Shown: positions 7,156 through 10,442 of the stretch, piece after piece
Position numbering within the stretch: position 1 is the first letter of the stretch
Layout: the number at the start of each line of letters is the position of its first letter
Source: Lachnospiraceae bacterium
GTDB lineage: Bacteria; Bacillota_A; Clostridia; Lachnospirales; Lachnospiraceae
Direction: 5' to 3'
NCBI GenBank assembly: GCA_009774465.1
Contig: VSNT01000128.1
Location: 1 to 10,442 of the forward strand
Length of the DNA: 10,442 nucleotides
Notes under the pieces: generated by a model
What the model saw: the letters and a program-made list of their open reading frames with translations, nothing else
Database searches by the model: none
Told to the model about the DNA's origin: nothing
Program-made: the position numbers and the translations under genes

Positions 7156-7184
7156 TTGACAAGGCTACCTATCAGAGTTATACT
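7156..7184 (+). promoter_or_regulatory. Strong divergent promoter with no clear gene downstream
   Basis: TTGACA (7156-7161), a 17-nt spacer and TATACT (7179-7184) make a near-consensus sigma-70 promoter reading rightward. The next convincing gene begins about 310 nt later at 7496. The interval 7190-7495 holds only small reading frames without good ribosome binding sites and one imperfect hairpin. The transcript could be a small RNA or a long leader for the ParR-like gene. Confidence 0.6.
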
Positions 7185-7275
7185 TGCAATACAGCGTTTT
7201 AATTGGAAAATATTGCTTTACCTTTACATTATCATTAACAGGCTTTCTCGAAAGTGATTGGATTTCATTTATAGG

Positions 7276-7304
7276 CTTTTCGCTGTACCCAAAGTGCTTT
7301 TTGC
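7276..7304 (+). repeat. Imperfect hairpin downstream of the divergent promoter
   Basis: Arms 7276-7287 and 7293-7304 pair over 12 positions with one mismatch and one G-U around a TTTTT loop. No U-run follows, so it is a weak terminator candidate. It could be a structured part of an RNA starting near 7191. Near this point the base composition shifts from A+T-rich to G+C-richer, which places the island's right boundary at roughly 7310-7375. Confidence 0.4.
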
Positions 7305-7495
7305 GCTTGGGGTAAAAGTAAATGACCGTCCAATCAAATACTTTTTCGGGGAAGCCTGCCATGATTTCAGCTTGAGGGAGCGGGCCAAGAGAAGCACACG
7401 ACACAGCGCCGAGCAGGGTTGCCTGTCAGGAACCGGATTGGGTAGAACGGCAAATTGCGGCAAAGCTCAGAAATCAAGCTGAAAGGAATGGTGAT

Positions 7496-7828
7496 TTGCA
7501 AAATACCAAAAACGAATCTGGCAGTGATCGGATGAGCGAAGATCACGGCGGCAAAAAGCGGCGGTTTCATATTGTCTTGTCGTTGGACAATCCCGTGCAG
7601 CAGGAAACATGGTCGATTCTTTCCCAGTCCAAAAATAAGACTAGTGCGGTATGCGAGGCAGTCTGTGGCTTTCATAGGCAAAAAAGCTTGGAAGATATCC
7701 TTCGTAAAGTTCTCCGGGAGGAATTCAAACATATACCAATACAGTCGACGGCAGAGATGGTGGAAGAACCGGACACTTTCAATGATGCCGCTGTGCTCGA
7801 TTTCCTTCTGACACTGCAAAATGAATAG
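7496..7828 (+). CDS. ParR-like ribbon-helix-helix protein of the mobile element
   Basis: This encodes 110 residues if it starts at TTG 7496, which has AAAGGA (7482-7487) 8 nt upstream. ATG at 7532 is the alternative, with a weaker site. The core KKRRFHIVLSLDNPVQQETWSIL...TSAVCEAVC...LEDILRKVLREEF resembles the small RHH-type partition/DNA-binding proteins common on Firmicute plasmids and integrative elements. The RRFHIVLSL strand would be the DNA-contacting ribbon. An acidic tail follows. The frame stays open upstream to a stop at 7373-7375, and that stretch reads plausibly as protein (PDWVERQIAAKLRNQAERNG). The gene may therefore have lost its original 5' end when the island inserted. No parM-like ATPase is visible beside it. 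The ParR comparison is by pattern only. Confidence 0.6.
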   Translation: MQNTKNESGSDRMSEDHGGKKRRFHIVLSLDNPVQQETWSILSQSKNKTSAVCEAVCGFHRQKSLEDILRKVLREEFKHIPIQSTAEMVEEPDTFNDAAVLDFLLTLQNE

Positions 7829-7842
7829 CGGCTATGGATTGC

Positions 7843-7880
7843 CCGATGTGTATGTTTATACGCATCGGACTTCTTCTTTG
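7843..7880 (+). terminator. Terminator after the ParR-like gene
   Basis: A 10-bp stem (7843-7852 with 7859-7868, one G-U pair) and a 6-nt loop are followed by ACTTCTTCTTTG, which is T-rich. It lies 15 nt after the stop codon. Confidence 0.6.
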
Positions 7881-7888
7881 AGAAAGCA

Positions 7889-7908
7889 GTGTGTAAATTG
7901 ATACACAC
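7889..7908. repeat. Short inverted repeat GTGTGTA / TACACAC
   Basis: Seven-base arms flank AATTGA in the intergenic region between the ParR-like gene and the next ORF. It could be a protein-binding site. Its size makes chance occurrence possible. Confidence 0.35.
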
Positions 7909-7998
7909 CCCAACGCCGTTAGACTGTCTGTCAAATGATCTGGATATTGCCGGAGCGGGGTGATATTATGTAGACTACACATCAGGAGGGCTTACAAA

Positions 7999-8469
7999 AT
8001 GACTGTAAAAATTTCTTTTGACAAAGCCGCTGTGGAGCGGCGGGGCTACGGACTGGAGGATACGCATCAAACTGTAAAGAATCTGTTTGCTGTCCACAAT
8101 CTTCCCTGCGTTTCTGAGGACTGCGCCCTGGCTTTTAAGGACAAAGGCCATGGTGATGACTTCGCCGCCATGTGGGACATCATCCTGGCCCTGTTGCGGG
8201 CGGGCTGGTTCATGGCCTGCGCCTCATCCTGTGTCTGGCAGGACGAGGACGGAGAGGAAGTGTACTTGCTCAGGCTGAGAAAGTGTAGGGCATTGCACGG
8301 CAATAATCCGCTGAGCCGTACACCCCGCCTCCTCAAATTTCAATCACCCTACCGCATGGAGAAGGCCCCGCCGACGGCGGGGCTGGTGGTCATCGCCGCT
8401 GGAGCGGCGATGACCACGCAAGCATCGCGTTTTGATGTCAAAACGCCACTTGCAGGGGAACTCCCCTGA
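7999..8469 (+). CDS. Small element-borne protein of unknown function, C-terminus possibly frameshifted
   Basis: AGGAGG at 7984-7989, 9 nt upstream, supports ATG 7999 and gives 156 residues. The first about 87 residues (MTVKISFDKAAVERRGYGLEDTHQTVKN... through WQDEDGEE) look like a compact alpha/beta protein of the kind common in Clostridial integrative elements. I can name no function. The remaining tail, after about residue 88, is Arg/Pro-rich. It reads through four G+C-rich palindromes (8365-8468) and its stop lies in the last one, so it is unlikely to be native. Adding one base between 8260 and 8261 would give EEDVLAQAEKV and a stop at 8286-8288, a more natural end at about 96 residues. I therefore suspect a recent one-base deletion or a sequencing error. 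The start is sure; the end is not. Confidence 0.65.
   Translation: MTVKISFDKAAVERRGYGLEDTHQTVKNLFAVHNLPCVSEDCALAFKDKGHGDDFAAMWDIILALLRAGWFMACASSCVWQDEDGEEVYLLRLRKCRALHGNNPLSRTPRLLKFQSPYRMEKAPPTAGLVVIAAGAAMTTQASRFDVKTPLAGELP
8365..8383. repeat. Palindrome, 8-bp G+C-rich arms
   Basis: GCCCCGCC and GGCGGGGC flank a 3-nt centre. It is the first of a run of closely spaced palindromes inside the doubtful tail of the preceding ORF. Confidence 0.7.
8386..8417. repeat. Palindrome, 15-bp perfect arms, 2-nt centre
   Basis: 8386-8400 and 8403-8417 are exact reverse complements separated by GG. This is the longest perfect member of the backbone palindrome set in the 8365-8468 cluster. Confidence 0.85.
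8427..8446. repeat. Palindrome, 9-bp arms, 2-nt centre
   Basis: GCGTTTTGA and TCAAAACGC flank TG. The arm resembles the CGCTTTT arms of the members at 8566 and 8818. Confidence 0.75.
8453..8468. repeat. Palindrome, 7-bp arms, 2-nt centre
   Basis: CAGGGGA and TCCCCTG flank AC. The right arm overlaps the stop codon of the upstream ORF. Confidence 0.65.
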
Positions 8470-8477
8470 CCCCAATG

Positions 8478-8491
8478 CCGCCTGCGGGCGG
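8478..8491. repeat. Short G+C palindrome CCGCC / GGCGG
   Basis: Five-base arms around TGCG. It sits between the two main clusters and is short enough to be incidental. Confidence 0.4.
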
Positions 8492-8492
8492 T

Positions 8493-8520
8493 AACCTTTT
8501 GGCAGCGTTGCCGAAAGGTT
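8493..8520. repeat. Palindrome, core GGCAR-2nt-TTGCC, arm AACCTTT
   Basis: Two 13-nt arms pair fully if two G-U pairs are allowed, around a CG centre. It starts the run of related palindromes that fills the gene-free 8470-8845 interval. Confidence 0.75.
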
Positions 8521-8527
8521 GGAGCGA

Positions 8528-8553
8528 ACCTTTTGACAACGTTTTCAGAAGGT
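8528..8553. repeat. Palindrome, core GACAA-2nt, arm ACCTTT
   Basis: Twelve-nucleotide arms around CG with one mismatch and one G-U. The outer arm is the same as at 8493 but the core differs (TGACAA in place of GGCAG). Confidence 0.6.
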
Positions 8554-8565
8554 GCTTCTGAGCAA

Positions 8566-8593
8566 TCGCTTCTGACAATATTGTCAAAAGCGA
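8566..8593. repeat. Palindrome, core TGACAA-TA-TTGTCA, arm TCGCTT
   Basis: Thirteen-nucleotide arms with a single C-A mismatch around TA. Confidence 0.8.
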
Positions 8594-8600
8594 TTTTTGC

Positions 8601-8628
8601 GGATCTTCGGCAAGATTGCCGGAAGTCC
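8601..8628. repeat. Palindrome, core CGGCAA-GA-TTGCCG, arm GGAYTTC-like
   Basis: Thirteen-nucleotide arms around GA, with two G-U pairs and one mismatch in the outer arm. The outer arm resembles that at 8680, where the core is TGACAA. Confidence 0.7.
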
Positions 8629-8637
8629 ACTATGCTG

Positions 8638-8673
8638 AAAATCGGGTTCGGCAATGTTGCCGGACCCGATTTT
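8638..8673. repeat. Palindrome, 17-bp arms, core CGGCAA-TG-TTGCCG, arm AAAATCGGGT
   Basis: Seventeen-base arms pair completely with one G-U. A T-run follows on the plus strand, so this member could also terminate transcription. The outer arm recurs at 9637-9668 with a different core. Confidence 0.85.
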
Positions 8674-8679
8674 TTCCGA

Positions 8680-8707
8680 GGACTTCTGACAAGATTGTCA
8701 GAAGTCC
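8680..8707. repeat. Palindrome, 13-bp perfect arms, core TGACAA-GA-TTGTCA, arm GGACTTC
   Basis: 8680-8692 and 8695-8707 are exact reverse complements around GA. Confidence 0.85.
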
Positions 8708-8747
8708 ATCTGGGCCGAGATCAAATTGACAGTACTGCACAGACCGA

Positions 8748-8781
8748 GAGTAAGGTTTGACAACATTGCCAAACCTTACTC
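8748..8781. repeat. Palindrome, 16-bp arms, core TGACAA-CA-TTGCCA, arm GAGTAAGGTT
   Basis: Sixteen-base arms with one A-C mismatch around CA. The mismatch arises because the left core is of the GACAA type and the right is of the TTGCC type, as if two cores had been mixed. Confidence 0.8.
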
Positions 8782-8817
8782 CATACCACCAGAGGGATAG
8801 ATTTCCCTGCAAAATAC

Positions 8818-8843
8818 CGCTTTTGGCAATATTGCCGAAAGCG
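8818..8843. repeat. Palindrome, core GGCAA-TA-TTGCC, arm CGCTTTT, next to the mob start codon
   Basis: Twelve-base arms pair fully with one G-U. It ends 2 nt before the ATG of the first MobC-like gene and covers its ribosome binding region. Folding or protein binding there could control mobilization gene expression. Confidence 0.8.
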
Positions 8844-8845
8844 AG

Positions 8846-9190
8846 ATGGGAGTGAAAAATACGAATAAACAATCACATCGTACCTGTGTCCGCATGAGCG
8901 CCAAGGACTACGAGCTACTGAAGAAAAAGAGCGCGGCTGCCGGACTGTCCGCCAATGCATGGCTGATGGCGCAGTTGGAAACCAACCGCCCTGTCCTGCA
9001 CCGGGAGGAAGAAACCTGGGAGGCCATCCGCTTCATGGACGAGGCGGGCTGGGAAATCAACGTTATCGCCCGCGATTTCAACAGTGGATATGGTACGGCG
9101 GAGCAACTCCGCCACGCTGTTCATCTTTTGGGGGCTGTGTACGAACGGCTCTATGCACTGAGGAAGAAGGGGTATCTCCATGCGGCATAA
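8846..9190 (+). CDS. MobC-like relaxosome/mobilization protein
   Basis: This encodes 114 residues. The N-terminal HRTCVRMSAKDYELLKKKSAAAGLSANAWLMAQL (about 11-44) is a ribbon-helix-helix pattern like that of MobC-type relaxosome accessory proteins. The helical C-terminal part contains WEINVIARDFNSG, which resembles the family's 'N-IARN-N' signature. Such proteins bind at oriT and help the relaxase nick DNA. The ribosome binding site is poor and the palindrome at 8818-8843 covers it, so translation may be restrained. In-frame GTG at 8852 is an alternative start. The gene overlaps the next one by 11 nt, so they form an operon. No relaxase is in the window; it would be expected nearby in the element. 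Confidence 0.65.
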   Translation: MGVKNTNKQSHRTCVRMSAKDYELLKKKSAAAGLSANAWLMAQLETNRPVLHREEETWEAIRFMDEAGWEINVIARDFNSGYGTAEQLRHAVHLLGAVYERLYALRKKGYLHAA

Positions 9191-9533
9191 TCGGAAAACG
9201 CGGAAAGCTCGCGTCTCCACACGGGACTACAGCAGAAACCTCTCTGTCCGCATGACGGAGGAGCAGTACCAGCGGCTTCAACGGTATATGGGAATGACCA
9301 GGCTGCACAGCACGGCTTATTTTTGCCGGCTGATTCAGGGAAAAGATTTCAAAGGTCACTCACCGAAACTGAATCACGCCCTGCACGCCAGCGTCAACAG
9401 GATCTACTCCAACGTGAAGCAGATAACCCACCATCAACGGGCCAGAGGCATGGATGCCGAAGCTGTCTCAAAACTGCTTTTTCTAACGGATAAGCTATGT
9501 GAGGAAGTCTATCTGCTTTCCAGTCAGAAATAG
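9180..9533 (+). CDS. Second MobC-like relaxosome/mobilization protein
   Basis: This encodes 117 residues. After a basic N-terminus (RHNRKTRKARVSTRDYSRN), LSVRMTEEQYQRLQRYMGMTRLHSTAYFCRLI (about 21-52) again has the RHH strand-helix-helix pattern. HALHASVNRIYSNVKQITHHQ (about 64-84) matches the helical C-terminal segment of MobC-type proteins. The start overlaps the upstream stop by 11 nt, with AAGAAGGGG upstream as binding site. Two adjacent RHH proteins suggest a two-component oriT-binding set, or that one is a regulator. The region after its stop holds palindromes but no relaxase. Confidence 0.65.
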   Translation: MRHNRKTRKARVSTRDYSRNLSVRMTEEQYQRLQRYMGMTRLHSTAYFCRLIQGKDFKGHSPKLNHALHASVNRIYSNVKQITHHQRARGMDAEAVSKLLFLTDKLCEEVYLLSSQK

Positions 9534-9636
9534 CCCTCCGTTTGCCCACAGGAGGCCCCATGTGGCCCGCCTCTGCTTGCGCTGGAGTCCCTGCCCCACC
9601 TGACCCATCAGGCACAGCGTGGGCGGGCACAGCGAA

Positions 9637-9668
9637 AATCGGGTTTTGTGAATTCACAAAACCCGATT
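9637..9668. repeat. 32-bp perfect palindrome, core GTGAATTCAC, arm AATCGGGTTTT
   Basis: Sixteen-base arms are fully complementary with no spacer, or 15-base arms if the centre is read as AT. The outer arm AATCGGGTT is shared with 8638-8673 but the core is different. Confidence 0.9.
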
Positions 9669-9704
9669 CTGTATGGGAGGCGACAATGTGTGCAATCCCG
9701 CAGG

Positions 9705-9732
9705 CCGCTCTCGGTGAATTCACCAGAAGCGG
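9705..9732. repeat. Imperfect palindrome, core GGTGAATTCACC, arm CCGCT
   Basis: The inner 12 bases and the outer 5 are complementary, with three non-matching positions between. The core is the same GTGAATTCAC as at 9637 and the outer arm is like the CCGCT/CGCTT arms at 8566 and 8818. Confidence 0.7.
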
Positions 9733-9825
9733 TTTTCAGACAATCACAAAAATCATAATCGGATATGTTCTTTCAGGTTCAAAATTACAAACTGGCGAAA
9801 CTGTCAAGAAGGGAGGTTTCCAACC

Positions 9826-9996
9826 ATAGACAAGCCAAATGACAAGCAAGAAATCAGGATGGAACGTATCCAGGTTTCCCACGGCAGAACCATCCGGGTG
9901 GTGTCCGTGTTCCCGATAAACGGACACTGTTCGCCGGAAGAAAAACTGAAAGCCCTGATCGACCTGGAAATCCAGCAGGAAAAACTGTGTGCGTAA
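9826..9996 (+). CDS. TnpW-like small element protein, start codon ATA
   Basis: From 9826 the frame reads DKPNDKQEIRMERIQVSHG, then RTIRVVSVFPINGHCSPEEK and LKALIDLEIQQEKLCA, 56 residues in all. The pattern (basic strand, Gly, V-V-V-F strand, then EEKL..LI..E) resembles the small TnpW-type proteins found just before large serine recombinases in Clostridial elements. GGGAGG at 9811-9816 sits 9 nt before the codon where a start is expected, but that codon is ATA. The first ATG is internal (9859) with no good site and would give a 45-residue product. Either ATA is used weakly, the internal ATG is used, or the gene has lost its start. The function is unknown. The recombinase begins 99 nt after its stop. 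Confidence 0.55.
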   Translation: MDKPNDKQEIRMERIQVSHGRTIRVVSVFPINGHCSPEEKLKALIDLEIQQEKLCA

Positions 9997-10021
9997 TCCC
10001 GGCAATGTTCGGGAAAAACGC

Positions 10022-10050
10022 TGGATATCCGGGCCGTTTTGGAGTATAGT
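10022..10050 (+). promoter_or_regulatory. Weak candidate promoter for the serine recombinase
   Basis: TGGATA (10022-10027), a 17-nt spacer and TATAGT (10045-10050) would start transcription about 40 nt before the recombinase ATG. The -35 box is poor. Confidence 0.35.
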
Positions 10051-10095
10051 CATGTCGCAATGCTCTGAACGGTTTGACTGATAAAGGAGGGCAAG

Positions 10096-10442
10096 ATGAT
10101 AACGTCAAACCAGAAGAAAACCGCTCTGTACTGCCGTCTCAGTCAGGATGACAATACAGAAAATGAGTCAAACAGCATTCAAAATCAAAAAATGATTCTT
10201 CAAAGGTACGCAGCCGATCACCATTTTCCAAACCCCTGTTTTTATGTGGATGACGGACACACAGGCGCAAATTTTCAGCGCCCAGGCTTCCAGCAGATGA
10301 TAGCCGACATGGAAAACGGCGAGATCGGCATCATCATCACGAAAGACCTGTCCAGGCTGGGCCGGAACCAACTCCATACCGGGCTGTATATCGAGGAACG
10401 GTTTCCAATGTTCGGCGTCCGCTACATTGCCATCAACGACAA
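10096..10442 (+). CDS. Large serine recombinase, N-terminal part (runs off the window)
   Basis: ATG 10096 follows AAGGAGG (10084-10090) by 5 nt. The 115 complete codons in the window give a resolvase-type catalytic domain. YCRLS with the nucleophile Ser16 is followed by the SIQNQK helix, FYVDDGHTGANFQRPGFQQM and KDLSRLGRN, whose arginines are the family's active-site residues. Small-resolvase and large-recombinase N-termini look alike, but the N-terminal layout (QDDNTENESNSI insert) and the mobile-element setting fit TnpX-like large serine recombinases of Clostridial elements. These cut and rejoin both strands at attachment sites to excise and insert the element. The zinc-ribbon and coiled-coil parts would lie beyond the right edge. 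There is no sign of damage in the visible part. Confidence 0.9.
   Translation, partial: MITSNQKKTALYCRLSQDDNTENESNSIQNQKMILQRYAADHHFPNPCFYVDDGHTGANFQRPGFQQMIADMENGEIGIIITKDLSRLGRNQLHTGLYIEERFPMFGVRYIAIND

Larger units (their letters stand above)
9534..9825. other. Gene-free interval with two palindromes
   Basis: I see no supported gene here. A Pro/Ala-rich frame at 9542-9829 runs through both palindromes and lacks a ribosome binding site. The interval holds the palindromes at 9637-9668 and 9705-9732, and ends in GGGAGG (9811-9816), which serves the next small ORF. Its place after two MobC-like genes makes it a candidate oriT region, but I see no nick-site motif I can name. Confidence 0.45.

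Noticed and set aside
7165..7404. Minus-strand ORF of 79 codons between the regulator and the ParR-like gene
   Set aside because: There is no good ribosome binding site at either ATG, it spans the composition change at the island boundary and ends inside the divergent promoter. Its sequence is not implausible as protein, so this is not certain.
7258..7482. Plus-strand ORF with TTG start, 74 codons
   Set aside because: It has no ribosome binding site. Its second half lies in another frame over the stretch that reads better in the ParR-like frame.
8726..8731. TTGACA as a -35 box for the mobilization genes
   Set aside because: No -10-like sequence lies at 16-18 nt downstream, and the motif resembles the palindrome core half-site.
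8533..8760. Small ORFs on both strands through the palindrome array
   Set aside because: They encode mirror-like peptides created by the inverted repeats and lack translation signals.
8365..8843. CRISPR-like array
   Set aside because: The units are inverted repeats with varying arms and irregular spacing. There are no identical direct repeats, no unique spacers of constant length and no cas genes.
9542..9829. Pro/Ala-rich ORF of 95 codons on the plus strand
   Set aside because: It has no ribosome binding site, runs through two palindromes, resembles nothing I recognise and overlaps the binding site of the next small ORF.

Overview
The window looks like accessory DNA from a gut-type Firmicute (Clostridia; Lachnospiraceae or Oscillospiraceae would fit). 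This rests on the strong AGGAGG-type ribosome binding sites, the style of the mobile-element genes and the mixed base composition. No gene here fixes the species.

Layout. Positions 1 to about 128 hold a broken piece of an alanine/serine racemase (Alr or VanT type). It runs into unrelated sequence with a near-perfect 28-bp-arm palindrome (160-219). From a good promoter at 286-314 to about 7130 lies an A+T-rich defence-type island. The plus-strand operon is: a one-TM protein of unknown function (366-1160), an NgoFVII-like phospholipase-D-fold nuclease (1162-2334), a Z1-domain ATPase (2321-4177), a second NgoFVII-like protein with an altered catalytic motif (4194-5159) and a Vsr endonuclease (5177-5596). 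Facing it on the minus strand are an XRE-type regulator (7044-6682) and a C5 cytosine methyltransferase (6692-5640). The two operons meet at one perfect inverted repeat (5594-5642) that contains both stop codons and probably terminates both transcripts.

Positions 7130-7495 hold no convincing gene. They contain two divergent promoters with a likely regulator operator between them, and a hairpin. From about 7340 the sequence becomes G+C-richer and looks like the backbone of an integrative/mobilizable element: a ParR-like ribbon-helix-helix protein (7496-7828), a small unknown protein (7999-8469), two MobC-like relaxosome proteins (8846-9190, 9180-9533), a TnpW-like small ORF with ATA where its ATG should be (9826-9996), and the start of a large serine recombinase (10096 to the window end). 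The backbone carries at least fourteen short palindromes, nearly all with a 2-nt centre, in which different outer arms are combined with a few shared cores.

How it may work together (inference): the methyltransferase marks host DNA and Vsr repairs T:G mismatches left by deaminated 5-methylcytosine. The Z1 ATPase and the two PLD-fold proteins form the restriction arm against unmodified DNA. The XRE protein times expression in the manner of restriction-modification controller proteins. The TM protein is the unexplained part. The whole set reads as cargo of the mobile element.
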